Positions 15,820 through 24,583 of a stretch of DNA of 64,000 bases are shown here, piece after piece. The DNA comes from Roseinatronobacter monicus (lineage in GTDB: Bacteria; Pseudomonadota; Alphaproteobacteria; Rhodobacterales; Rhodobacteraceae). The translations under genes were made by a program, and so were the position numbers. Position 1 is the first letter of the stretch; each line of letters opens with the position of its first letter. The stretch is taken from the NCBI RefSeq assembly GCF_006716865.1, contig NZ_VFPT01000003.1, forward strand, positions 1 through 64,000. The letters run 5' to 3'. The notes beneath the pieces are model-generated. The model searched no databases and had not been told where the DNA came from. It was given only the letters and a program-made list of their open reading frames with translations.

Positions 15820-17922
15820 CTACGGTGCGTCTTGCGGCGAGAATGCCTCGAACAACCCGACCCACCGCTCCACCACGTGCGGCGGGATCGCGTTCAATCC
15901 CCGTGTCAGCATCCTTTGTTTGACCTTGATCGACAGCGGCACTTTCCAATGTTCGTCAAGGTGCACGCCCTGCGCCTGTGCCCAGGCTTCGATCTGGCCC
16001 ACAATTGGCAGGCCTGCCTGCACAACGTCCGCGAACCTCACGTCAGGTTCGCGTTCCATTCGGTCCAGTTCGTCGGCGATGATGTCGAATGGTATCAGGT
16101 CTTCAATCTCGGCACGCTCGTAGCCAACATGGGCTGCGACGCTAAGCACCTTGTCCGGGCTTTCCGCATACAAACCCTGAGCCAAGTTGGCGCGCATCTG
16201 TCGGCCAGGTCCATCGTCGTCGAGCAGCATCATCGGCAGCACTTCGTCGCGACCAGTGAGGATGCTGGCCACTACCCGCGCTGTCTTCGTTCCGCCAGAG
16301 GGTGGGAAGACCAATTCTCGTTTGGGCGTAATTTTCGCGCCGGAGACCAAGAGAGCCTTGATTGCAGTCAGGTAATGTTGATCCGACGGGCCTTCGACCA
16401 GCACGGGCCGACAACCAACAAGTAGGCTCTCAGCGACGCTCAGGTTCAGTGCAGAATGGACGGCATACGCCGCGCCCGCCTGCTCATCCCGGCCTTCGCT
16501 ATGCCGCAGGTTTGGTGTTGCCTTGGTGGTGCCGTCCGCCGCTACATAGACTTTCCTAGCCCTCTCAAGTCGATCCGCATCGACCAGGAAGGGCGAGTGC
16601 GATGTATAGATGATCTGGTTGGTCTGGGACAGACTTTCAAAGAACGCAGAGAGGTCACGTTGGGCAAGCGGGTGCAGCGACACGCCCGGTTCGTCGAGGA
16701 GCAGCACCGCCTTTTTGTGGTCGCCTCGGCTTTCGACAAGGAAGACGAGATAGAAACTCAGGAACCACTGCAAACCCGTGCTTCGGTTCTCAAGCTCTAC
16801 CTCAGTCGGACGCCGGTCGTCAGCAACCCAAATACGAAAGTGATTTCCGTCCGCCTCAAAACGGAAGCGGTAATCGCCTTGCTTCCACCAATCCCGAAAA
16901 CGAGTGGTCAGAGTTGCGCCCGCAGACTGCAGCAAGATTGAGCGCGTCCGTTTCTGCTCCGCGATTGCGGCAATCTCATCCGCGGTTGGCTCTCGGTTCT
17001 GGCCATTCACCTCTTTGAAGTCACGTCCGAGTTCTAGGATTTCCTTTGCCTCCAACTGCACGAAGCTGAACAGCACCCGCAGCGTTCTCGCCTTTGCGGC
17101 TTCTTTCGCCCCCAAATCCTGCCGCACGAGGTTCTCAACGACATGCGGTAGGTAGATTTCTGAATCGAGGTTGCCATAGTTGGAGTAATAGACAAATGGC
17201 GGGATTGCGTTCACGATTACTGCTTCAACGCCTTCGACACGGCCTGGTGGCGGTGTCATCAGCACGCGGAGCTGGTCGCCTAGTTCTGACGATAGTTGCC
17301 TGACCATCGGGACAATAACGCTGGTCTCTGCAGGCTCTTCGGGTATTAGCGCATCGACTGCCTTGATGGCCGCGCGCAACTGAACCGCTCCAAGGTTCTC
17401 CGTTTCGGGCAGCGCGTCGGAGGTGGCCCTGAGGCCTTGAACCAACTGAGGCTGCAGCTCGGCTTCTTTCTTGAGAGCCTGCGCCGCTTCAACTGTGCCT
17501 GCGGCCCCCGTTAGCTTGCCCGCGAGCCACTCACGCGTAACGGTGGTGATCCGTTGGTGCTTTGGAAATTCGATGTCGTAGTGACCGTCGAAGAAGCGCG
17601 TGACGCGGACCGTCTTAGCAATCTCAGCCGAAATACCAGCGGCTTGCGCGATAGCAGCGCCGGATGCACCGGTATCAAACTCGGCTTCGATGAAATGGTA
17701 ATCGCCCGGCGCGTTGCGGATTTCTCCGAACATCGTTTTCGGATAATCGGACGTCGGTTGAATCTCACCGTCTTGGGCAGGCTTTAGCTTCCAAAGTGGC
17801 AGCAGCAAGTTCGTCTTGCCAGACTCGTTGACCCCAATCAGCGCTGTCACGTCGTCGGCCTCAAGCCAACCGCTGTCGGACACGGACCGGAAATTGGAAA
17901 CTCTGAACCTGGACAATTTCAT
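15820..17922 (-). CDS. OLD-family ATPase/Toprim nuclease
   Basis: This 700-aa protein has an ABC-type ATPase N-terminus: FRSVSD, then Walker A GVNESGKTN at 30-38. The signature half includes the Walker B VLLLDEPGVSLHPLAQ and the switch histidine in IIYTSHSPFLVDADRL. A C-terminal Toprim domain has LVEGPSDQHYLTAI and a DDDG metal motif. This is the OLD (overcoming lysogenization defect) nuclease layout. Family members act in phage defence, and the GajA subunit of Gabija is related. No GajB-like helicase is adjacent, so a stand-alone class 1 OLD is likelier. AGGAG precedes the ATG. IS66 sits only 80 bases upstream, close to the promoter. It occurs in copy A only. Confidence 0.88.
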   Translation of the reverse strand: MKLSRFRVSNFRSVSDSGWLEADDVTALIGVNESGKTNLLLPLWKLKPAQDGEIQPTSDYPKTMFGEIRNAPGDYHFIEAEFDTGASGAAIAQAAGISAEIAKTVRVTRFFDGHYDIEFPKHQRITTVTREWLAGKLTGAAGTVEAAQALKKEAELQPQLVQGLRATSDALPETENLGAVQLRAAIKAVDALIPEEPAETSVIVPMVRQLSSELGDQLRVLMTPPPGRVEGVEAVIVNAIPPFVYYSNYGNLDSEIYLPHVVENLVRQDLGAKEAAKARTLRVLFSFVQLEAKEILELGRDFKEVNGQNREPTADEIAAIAEQKRTRSILLQSAGATLTTRFRDWWKQGDYRFRFEADGNHFRIWVADDRRPTEVELENRSTGLQWFLSFYLVFLVESRGDHKKAVLLLDEPGVSLHPLAQRDLSAFFESLSQTNQIIYTSHSPFLVDADRLERARKVYVAADGTTKATPNLRHSEGRDEQAGAAYAVHSALNLSVAESLLVGCRPVLVEGPSDQHYLTAIKALLVSGAKITPKRELVFPPSGGTKTARVVASILTGRDEVLPMMLLDDDGPGRQMRANLAQGLYAESPDKVLSVAAHVGYERAEIEDLIPFDIIADELDRMEREPDVRFADVVQAGLPIVGQIEAWAQAQGVHLDEHWKVPLSIKVKQRMLTRGLNAIPPHVVERWVGLFEAFSPQDAP

Positions 17923-18060
17923 ATGCGAGCACTCCTAATCAAGCGCAATACTACTGGTTGTGTTGCTGCAAAGCAATGCAACACCATGTACTGACATCAA
18001 CGTAAGCCTACGCCGAGGGCCGTCTTTCTGCGCTGAAGATTTCCGCTTAGGTCCGACGTT

Positions 18061-18477
18061 ATGTCCGACCATAGATACAGACCCGAAGTCGAGATCCTTT
18101 CTGTCACCGATACCGGTCGCCGTCGGCGCTGGACGGATGCGCAGAAGGTTCGCATAGTTGAAGAGAGTTTCGGCCCGCGCGGGAGCATGTCCGAGACAGC
18201 GCGACGCCATGATATTGGTCGCACGCTGCTTGTGCGCTGGCGGCGTCAATATCGCGACGGTGAACTGTCGGGAGATGCTGCGCCGTTGCGGTTCATGCCG
18301 GTGACGCTCGCGGACCCTGAAGCCCCGGCGAAGGCAAATGCGCCAGAACCGGCACCTGTGCCGACTGCGTGCGACCGTGCAGAGATCACGCTGCTGAACG
18401 GTCGGCGTCTTTCGGTTGCAGCGATGATCGACCCTGCGGTTCTGACGCGCCTCGTGCAGGTGCTGGATCCGGCATGA
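18061..18477 (+). CDS. tnpA: IS66 accessory protein TnpA
   Basis: This 138-aa protein carries a Helix-turn-helix/Tnp_1-like N-terminal segment: RRRWTDAQKVRIVEESFGPR, then TARRHDIGRTLLVRWRR. That is the typical IS66 OrfA, an essential accessory for transposition of this family. Its C-terminal part is more variable. Its stop overlaps the tnpB ATG (ATGA), indicating coupled translation. Confidence 0.92.
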   Translation: MSDHRYRPEVEILSVTDTGRRRRWTDAQKVRIVEESFGPRGSMSETARRHDIGRTLLVRWRRQYRDGELSGDAAPLRFMPVTLADPEAPAKANAPEPAPVPTACDRAEITLLNGRRLSVAAMIDPAVLTRLVQVLDPA

Positions 18478-18824
18478 TCGCGTTTCCGGCTGGCACCAAG
18501 GTCTGGATCGCGGGCGGGGTGACGGACATGCGGCGTGGCATGAACACCCTGGCGCTGGCGGTGCAGCAGGGACTTGGCCGTGACCCGCATGGCGGCGAAA
18601 TCTTCTGCTTCCGGGGCCGCAAAGGCGATCTGGTGAAACTGCTCTGGCATGACGGGGTCGGCATGTCGTTGTATGTGAAGCGGCTGGAGGCGGGCAAGTT
18701 CATCTGGCCTGTAAGTCAGGATGGGACGGCCGTTTCGATATCCGCCGCGCAGCTCGGCTATCTTCTGGAAGGGATCGATTGGCGCAATCCGCGTTGGACG
18801 CAACGCCCTGCAAAGGCTGGATAA
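18474..18824 (+). CDS. tnpB: IS66 accessory protein TnpB
   Basis: This 116-aa protein is the IS66 Orf2/Tnp[19 protein letters not shown] at the start and FCFRGRKGDLVKLLWHDG in the centre are diagnostic, followed by LEGIDWRNPR near the end. It is needed for IS66 transposition, though its biochemical action is poorly defined. The ATG at 18474 overlaps the tnpA stop. The longer upstream frame is only read-through in tnpA. Confidence 0.95.
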   Translation: MIAFPAGTKVWIAGGVTDMRRGMNTLALAVQQGLGRDPHGGEIFCFRGRKGDLVKLLWHDGVGMSLYVKRLEAGKFIWPVSQDGTAVSISAAQLGYLLEGIDWRNPRWTQRPAKAG

Positions 18825-18883
18825 TCCCTGCTGAAGTGCCTGTTTTTATTGGCGATCCAGCGCATCTGTGGTAGTCCTCTGCC

Positions 18884-20527
18884 ATGTCAGATGCCGCTTC
18901 CGAAATCGCCAGATTACGCGCTGAGCTGGCCGCGCAAACAGCCCGTGCCCAGGCCGCCGAACGCGACCTGGCGCAGGCGCGCGCCTTGGCATCCTGCACG
19001 GAAGCGATGATCCAGGAATTGAAGCTGGAGATCGCCAAGCTGCGCCGCGACAAATACGGCATCTCATCCGAACGCCGGGCGCGGCTGATCGATCAGCTGG
19101 AGTTGCAGCTTGAGGAATTGGAAGCCGCTGCCACGGAGGATGCGTTGGCGGCGGAACAAGCAGCAGCGCAGGATAAGACCAGCACCGTGCGCGCCTTCAC
19201 ACGACGCAAGCCCGTGCGCAAACCCTTTCCCGAGCATCTGCCGCGAGAGCGTGTGGTGGTCGAGGCCCCGTCCAACTGCACCTGCTGTGGTTCAGACCGG
19301 ATCGTGAAGATGGGCGAGGATATTACCGAGACGCTGGAGGTCATCCCGCGCCAGTGGAAGGTGATCCAGACGGTGCGCGAGAAGTTTACCTGCCGGTGTT
19401 GTGAGAAGATCAGCCAGCCACCTGCACCCTTCCACACCATTCCTCGGGGTTGGGCCGGACCGCAACTGATCGCCATGGTGGCCTTCGACAAATACGGCCA
19501 GCACCAACCACTGAACCGCCAATCCGAGCGCATTGCGCGCGAGGGCATCGATCTCAGCCTGTCCACCCTGGCTGATCTGATCGGCCATGCCTGCGTTGCG
19601 CTGGCCCCGATCCATGAGTTGATTGAGGCCCATGTTCTGACAGCAGCACGCCTGCACGGCGATGATACGACGGTGCCGCTTCTGGCGCGTGGCGGCACCA
19701 AAACTGCGCGGCTCTGGACCTATGTGCGCGATGACCAGCCATGGGGTGGCAGCGCGCCACCTGCCGCCTTGTTCAAATTCTCCCGTGACCGCCAGATGAT
19801 CCACCCCAACAAGCATCTCGCGGGGTGGCAGGGCGTTCTGCAGGCTGATGCCTATAGCGGCTATAACGACCTGTATCTGGCTGACCGCAGCCCCGGCCCT
19901 GCACGCAGCGCGCTCTGCTGGAGTCACGCACGGCGCAAATTCTTTGAGCTGGCCGACATCGCGGGCAACGTGCGCAAGAACAAGCCTGCACATGATATCT
20001 CGCCCGTCGCCTTGGAAGCGGTGAAACGGATCGACGCGATCTTCGACATCGAGCGCGACATCAACGTTATGGGCGCGGCTGCTCGCCTTGCCGTGCGGCA
20101 GGAACGGTCGCTACCGTTGGTTGAAGGCCTGCGTAGCTGGCTTCTGGAAGAACGCGCCCGAATGTCGAAACACAACAGCGTCGCAAAGGCCATCGACTAT
20201 CTGATGCCGCCCAAGGGTGACCGATGGCATGCCTTCACCGCTTTCCTGGATGACGGGCGTATCTGCCTGACCAACAACGCCGCCGAACGCGCCCTGAGAG
20301 GCATCGCATTGGGCAGAAAGTCATGGCTCTTCGCAGGGTCTGAACGCGGTGGCGAAAGGGCGGCCTTCATGTACACCCTGATCGTCAGCTGCAAGATGAA
20401 CGACATTGATCCGCAGGCCTGGATGGCAGACGTCCTGGCGCGCATGCCGGACATCACCGTGTCTCGCTTGCCCGAGTTGCTCCCATGGAACTGGAAGGCC
20501 CAGCAGGAAGCCGTCAAGGCCGCGTGA
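18884..20527 (+). CDS. tnpC: IS66 transposase TnpC
   Basis: This full-length 547-aa IS66 transposase has an N-terminal coiled coil (about 1-80), a zinc-binding segment with CTCCGSD and CRCCEK, and the DDE catalytic core with HGDDTTVPLL, LQADAYSGYND and TNNAAERALRGIALGRK. It ends in LLPWNWKAQQEAVKAA, the usual family terminus. It is intact and presumably active. It starts 59 bases after tnpB and ends 24 bases before the right end of the element. Confidence 0.96.
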   Translation: MSDAASEIARLRAELAAQTARAQAAERDLAQARALASCTEAMIQELKLEIAKLRRDKYGISSERRARLIDQLELQLEELEAAATEDALAAEQAAAQDKTSTVRAFTRRKPVRKPFPEHLPRERVVVEAPSNCTCCGSDRIVKMGEDITETLEVIPRQWKVIQTVREKFTCRCCEKISQPPAPFHTIPRGWAGPQLIAMVAFDKYGQHQPLNRQSERIAREGIDLSLSTLADLIGHACVALAPIHELIEAHVLTAARLHGDDTTVPLLARGGTKTARLWTYVRDDQPWGGSAPPAALFKFSRDRQMIHPNKHLAGWQGVLQADAYSGYNDLYLADRSPGPARSALCWSHARRKFFELADIAGNVRKNKPAHDISPVALEAVKRIDAIFDIERDINVMGAAARLAVRQERSLPLVEGLRSWLLEERARMSKHNSVAKAIDYLMPPKGDRWHAFTAFLDDGRICLTNNAAERALRGIALGRKSWLFAGSERGGERAAFMYTLIVSCKMNDIDPQAWMADVLARMPDITVSRLPELLPWNWKAQQEAVKAA

Positions 20528-20551
20528 CCGCGTCCCTCGCCGGATGCTTAC

Positions 20552-20760
20552 ACATCAACAACAAGAATGAGAGCTAGGAAGGACCGGAGTCGCTTGAAGG
20601 ATTGAATGATCTATCCCCGTCATGTCCAGTGTCGGCACGCTGCAGTTCGAGGGAATTTTCGCATGGTGGAGCATCGGGAAGATGGACTCCGAGCCGCCTT
20701 GCGGCAATCAGTCAAACCCGGCGGTCTAACCCGCCGGGCCCAAGGGGGAGCCCCCGTTCC
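20552..20760. other. Gap between IS66 and ssb
   Basis: No gene is seen. From about 20690 the sequence is homologous to 40860-40933 of copy B. CCCGGCGG (20717-20724) and CCGCCGGG (20731-20738) form an 8-bp hairpin just past the ssb stop on the minus strand, a likely transcription end without a strong T tract. Confidence 0.5.
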
Positions 20761-21165
20761 TCAGAACGGGATCTCGTCGTCGCGGTCGACCAGCTCGGGG
20801 TTTTCGTTCTCGGCCGACTTCGGGCGGCTCAGGAAGTCGACCTTCTCGGCGATGATCTCGCAGCCGTAGCGGTCGTTGCCCATGCTGTCGATCCACTTGC
20901 TGTAGTGGAGGCGGCCGTGGACAAGGACCTTCATGCCCTTTTCGCAGTGCTCCGCGACCGTCTTGCCGAGGCCATTGAAGCAGGTGATGCGGTGCCATTC
21001 CGTGTCCATGACCCGGTAGCCGTTCTCGTCGCGCAGGACGCGACCTTCCGAGAGGCGGGGGCGAGAGGTGGCGAGGCTGAAGTTGGTGATGTTGGTGCCG
21101 CCCTGGGTGGTGCGGGCTTCGGGTTTTTGGCCAATGTTGCCAGCGAGGATGACGATGTTCTGCAT
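20761..21165 (-). CDS. ssb: Single-stranded DNA-binding protein, copy A
   Basis: This 134-aa SSB with one OB fold starts MQNIVILAGNIGQKPEART, followed by TNFSLATSRP, EWHRITCFNGLGKTVAEHCE and VHGRLHYSKW. It ends in DRDDEIPF, the acidic-aromatic tail that recruits replication and repair partners. It is shorter than a chromosomal SSB (about 170 aa), as usual on plasmids. AAGGAAG upstream of the ATG at 21165 fixes the start. Plasmid SSBs support DNA entry and SOS control during transfer, so it fits the module's apparent DNA-maintenance theme. Confidence 0.93.
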   Translation of the reverse strand: MQNIVILAGNIGQKPEARTTQGGTNITNFSLATSRPRLSEGRVLRDENGYRVMDTEWHRITCFNGLGKTVAEHCEKGMKVLVHGRLHYSKWIDSMGNDRYGCEIIAEKVDFLSRPKSAENENPELVDRDDEIPF

Positions 21166-21590
21166 GGTAAGCTTCCTTCTGTGTCCTGTCTTCGGGACCG
21201 TCCCTTCGACAAGACCCTGAAAAGCCCGTCGGGTGACGCGTGCACGGTGGACGGAACGGACACCGGAAACCCCCAGAGGACCGGGGTGGAGCGGGCAGCC
21301 CCGAAGGGGCAACACGGCCCGGTCTGACGCGGGGTTGCGCGTGAGAGCCCTAACGGGATTAGGGGATTGTCAGTCGAAAGGATGGCCCAGCAGACAGAGC
21401 GACACGGGGGAAGCCAATGCCAGACCCTGTCATCCGGCACACATGGCCCGTCAGAACCCAAGCCCGGCCCTGCACTGGCGGTCGATACCGATCATGCCCA
21501 ACCGCCCCCCTGCCCCAGCCGTAAGGGAGTTGCGGGTCCATGCCGATACAGGCTACCTTGCGGGATAATTCAGGACACGGAAAGCATAAC

Positions 21591-21902
21591 GTGGCCGATT
21601 TCGATCTCGAGGCGCTGTCGCTCACGGAACTGCGCAAATTGCACAAGGACATCGCCAAGTCGATTTCCACCTACGAGGACCGGCAAAAGGCAGAGGCCCG
21701 CGCCAAGGTGGAAGCCTTCGCCAGAGACCTGGGCTATTCGCTGGCCGAACTCATGGGCGAGGATGCAAAACCCAAGCGTGCGCCCGCCCCGGCGAAATAC
21801 CGGCACCCTGAGAACCCGGCGCTCACCTGGTCCGGCCGGGGGCGGAAACCGCAGTGGTTCGTCGAGGCCCCATCGGAAGGTTTCTTCGTAAAACCACGTT
21901 AA
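21591..21902 (+). pseudogene. Truncated H-NS/HvrA-like gene, copy A
   Basis: Compared with the intact gene at 41765-42085, this copy keeps the N-terminal helical region and the DNA-binding core ending in WSGRGRKPQWFVEA, but has a GTG in place of the ATG. Homology stops exactly at 21865, where the miniature inverted-repeat element begins. The last ~12 residues are replaced by ones encoded by the element. The dimerisation and DNA-binding parts remain, so a residual product is conceivable. Confidence 0.85.
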
Positions 21903-22226
21903 CAAGGAACTTTTAGCGAACATTTTTCAGAGAGAACGCGAAATACATAAAAGTTATCAACACTTTATTCCATCAAGGCGATAATGGAGGATTTCCAGGA
22001 GTTGAGTCCGCGACTCTGCCAGTCCACAAAACGCTCGTTTTAGAGGCGGCTGCCTCGGAAGCGGGCTGCGCCCTAGAAAAGGCCCTCATGGCGTCCTTAA
22101 AACCGTCTCTATTTCCTCAGCGTCCCAAAATTCATCGCCGCCGTTTGATGGACGTGCCCCCAAAAGCGATGTTTCTTATATGTTCTTCCTTAGCGTGGTT
22201 TTACGAAGAAACCTTCCGATGGGGCC
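21866..22226. mobile_element. Tn3-like miniature inverted-repeat element
   Basis: This 361-bp element has terminal inverted repeats of 38 bases at 21866-21903 and 22189-22226. They match for the first 33 bases (GGCCCCATCGGAAGGTTTCT...) and end ...CACGTTAAC and ...CACGCTAAG. The 38-bp length and the ACGYTAA inner end are those of Tn3-family ends, so this resembles the Tn3-derived TIME elements. There is no transposase inside and the interior is AT-richer. The flanking 5-mers differ (GTCGA, AGCCA), so it is not a simple insertion. Confidence 0.7.
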
Positions 22227-23524
22227 AGCCATCGCCGACCGGTCGGCCAGGCTATCATCCTGGGCTGTTGCTGCGGATTTATCTTTACGGGTATTTGAAC
22301 CAGATCCAGTCATCACGGCGGCTGGAACGAGAATGCGGTCGGAACCTGGAACTCATTTGGCTGACCGGTCGGTTGAAGCCGGATTTCAAGACGATTGCTG
22401 ATTTTCGTAAGGATAACGGGCCTGCGATCCGCAAAACCTGCCAGCAATTTGTTGCCCTATGCCGCAACATGGGTTTGCTCGACGGCGATGTTGTCGCGAT
22501 TGATGGCAGCCGCTTTAAAGCGCTGAACTCCAAGGCCAAGAATTACACGCGCGGCAAGCTGCGCCAGAAGCTCGATGAGATTGATAAAGCAATCGAGCGT
22601 TATCTGGGCGAGTTGGATCGTGCTGATGCGGTGTTTGAGCAGACGGGCACTGTGCTGCCAGAGGCCCGCATGGAACGCACCCTGAGAAAGCTGGAACATC
22701 TGAAAAAAGAGGCGGTCCGCTACCGATCAATTGAACAGCGCATGGATGAGACTGGTGAAAGCCAGGTCTCGCTCAGCGACCCTGACGCCAGATCAATGGC
22801 AACAACAGCGCGCATGCCGCGCATTGTCGGCTACAATGTTCAGACCGCTGTCGAAGCCGATCACCATCTGATCGTCGCACATGAAGTCACCATGCTTGGG
22901 TTTGATCGGGACGCTTTATCGATGATGGCGGTAGCCGCGGGCGATGAAATGACGACAGATCAACTCACGGCAATCGCGGACAAAGGCTACTACAAGGGGG
23001 AGGAAATCGTCGTCAGCGAAGAGGCTGGCATCTCGGTTGTCGTTCCCAAACCCATGACATCAAATTCCGGTGCGCGCGGCCAGTTTGACAAGGCAGACTT
23101 CGCGTATGACGCCGCAAAGGATGTCTACATCTGCCCAGCGGGCGAGGATTTGATTTACAGATTTACCAGTCAACAAGACGACAAAGCCATCAGATCATAC
23201 TGGTCGGGCGCATGTGCTGATTGCGTCATCAAGGACAAATGCACGACCGGCAAGGAACGCCGCGTGCGCCGGTGGGAACACGAGGCTGTCCTTGAGCGCG
23301 TTCAGGCGCGGCTGGATGCCGACCCGGGCCAATTGGCTGTCCGAAGCATGACGGTAGAGCACCCCTACGGCACGATTAAATCATGGATGGGTGCTACGCA
23401 TTTCAAAATGCGGACCCTGAAAAAGGTGGCGACGGAAATGGCGCTGCATGTGCTGGCCTATAACATGACCCGTGTCATGAACATCATGGGCATTCCGGCG
23501 ATGATCGCGGCGATGAAGGCGTAA
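22227..23524 (+). pseudogene. 5'-truncated IS1182-family transposase
   Basis: From 22227 this is, as far as I can see, base-for-base identical to the intact transposase gene at 37885-39330, but the first ~49 codons are missing. A longer frame opens at 22088 inside the miniature element and runs in phase into the transposase. That makes a chimeric 478-aa frame with a foreign 46-residue start. The catalytic core (AIDGSRFKALNSK, IADKGYYKG, EHPYGTIKSWMG) is intact, but the missing N-terminus probably abolishes normal function. Confidence 0.9.
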
Positions 23525-23696
23525 ATGGCCTTGATTGCTCAAAATCCGCTCCCGAAAACACAGAAACCATCCTCAGATGCTCCCGCCGCCCTCGTGGCCC
23601 CCCGAGACGGACCAAATACTTCGCACGACTAAAAACACGCCCATACGGCGAGAACGACCGGTTTTTCCAAAAATAGTCGAGTTTTCACACACCCTC
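22227..23696 (+). mobile_element. IS1182-family fragment, right part
   Basis: The right terminal repeat, CGAGTTTTCACACACCCTC (23678-23696), is intact and equals that of the full copy at 37814-39502. The left ~219 bases are absent and replaced by the miniature element. The base quartet after the right end is TCCG, the complement of the CGGA target duplication at the full copy. Confidence 0.9.
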
Positions 23697-23733
23697 TCCG
23701 CACAGCCGCCAGTCACAAGCTCCGTCCCGCCGC

Positions 23734-23790
23734 AATGGGATATCCCTATACGCATTGCTTGAATATGCACATTGGGATATACATATGATC
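23734..23790 (+). promoter_or_regulatory. Repeat-rich operator region of vapBC-like pair
   Basis: GGGATATCCC (23737-23746) is a perfect palindrome, and TGGGATAT recurs 37 bases further on at 23773, next to ATACATATG. The AT-rich block lies 50-100 bases upstream of the antitoxin start. Type II antitoxins normally bind such repeats to repress their own operon. Assigning this as the operator is inference. Confidence 0.45.
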
Positions 23791-23840
23791 ATTGCAGGCG
23801 CGTCATCGGATATGCGCCGGTCATCAGTGAGAGACAGACA

Positions 23841-24086
23841 ATGCCGCTCTACATCCGGGATGACAAGGTCGATGATCTCGCGACGCGCTTCATGAAACTG
23901 AGCGGCGCGAAGACCAAGACGGAGGCTGTGCGCATGGCGCTGACGGCGCAGCTTGCCGTCGAGCAGGCACGCAAGCCGCTGCTCGACCGGCTGGCCCCGC
24001 TGCTGCATCGCGCGGATGAGCTGGGGCCCCCCGATCCTGATTTCGACATGAAGCGCTTCACAGATGAGATGTGGGACGCGCGCTGA
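23841..24086 (+). CDS. VapB-type antitoxin (Rv0623-like)
   Basis: This 81-aa antitoxin of the Rv0623/PSK-operon type starts MPLYIRDDKVDDLATRFMKL and has the beta-strand/helix DNA-binding opening and SGAKTKTEAVRMAL helix typical of the family. The C-terminal half (about 50-81, ending FDMKRFTDEMWDAR) would cover the toxin active site. An upstream in-frame start at 23772 would add residues unlike the family. The stop overlaps the toxin ATG by one base (TGATG), so the pair is an operon. Confidence 0.85.
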   Translation: MPLYIRDDKVDDLATRFMKLSGAKTKTEAVRMALTAQLAVEQARKPLLDRLAPLLHRADELGPPDPDFDMKRFTDEMWDAR

Positions 24087-24505
24087 TGTTCATCGACGCC
24101 TCCGCGATCGTGGCGGTCCTGAACCGCGAGGCAGGGTATGAGGATATGGTGCGCCGCATGGGCGATCATGAAGGCCAGCTTTACACATCGCCGATGGCGC
24201 GGTTTGAGGCGAGTGTCAGCCTTGCGCGCTCGCGCTCCGGCGCGCAGGCAAGGCCATCGCGCGCGTTGATGGACGCCTGTGCCGGGCTGGTTAAGGATTT
24301 CGTGGAAGAATTATCCGCGCGGGATATCCATATCACGGGCAGCATCGGGGATGGCGCGATTCAAGCCGCGGCGGAATATGGCAAGATCGTCGGACATCCC
24401 GCCGATCTGAATTTCGGCGATTGCTTTGCCTATGCCTGCGCCCGGGCCTATCGGCTCAAGCTGATCTACAAGGGCAATGATTTCGCGCAGACAGATCTTG
24501 CGTGA
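24086..24505 (+). CDS. VapC-type PIN ribonuclease toxin
   Basis: This 139-aa PIN-domain protein has the expected acidic active-site set: D4 in MFIDASAIVAVL, the Glu in MARFEASVSL, the Asp in NFGDCFAYA and the last Asp in YKGNDFAQTD. VapC toxins cut specific tRNA or rRNA sites and stop growth when free of antitoxin. The ATG at 24086 overlaps the antitoxin stop. The pair lies between the IS1182 fragment and module B and is absent from the matching slot before module A. Confidence 0.9.
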   Translation: MFIDASAIVAVLNREAGYEDMVRRMGDHEGQLYTSPMARFEASVSLARSRSGAQARPSRALMDACAGLVKDFVEELSARDIHITGSIGDGAIQAAAEYGKIVGHPADLNFGDCFAYACARAYRLKLIYKGNDFAQTDLA

Positions 24506-24583
24506 ACGCTGGCGGTCGACAGCCGCTATCATTGCTCCTTGCAAAACCCCCGCCAGATGCGCGCATCTTGTTGCAAAGCCGTC

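Larger units (their letters stand above)
18002..20551 (+). mobile_element. Complete IS66-family element
   Basis: This 2,550-bp element has terminal inverted repeats beginning GTAAGC at 18002-18022 and 20531-20551 (about 17 of 21 positions match). It is flanked by a perfect 8-bp target duplication, ACATCAAC, at 17994-18001 and 20552-20559. It contains tnpA, tnpB and tnpC in the normal order. The intact duplication means a fairly recent insertion. It sits in the cargo slot between the OLD nuclease and ssb. Confidence 0.95.

Noticed and set aside
15820..17922. Complete Gabija system
   Set aside because: Only the OLD-type nuclease is present. The neighbours are DUF932 and IS66 genes, with no UvrD-like GajB helicase.
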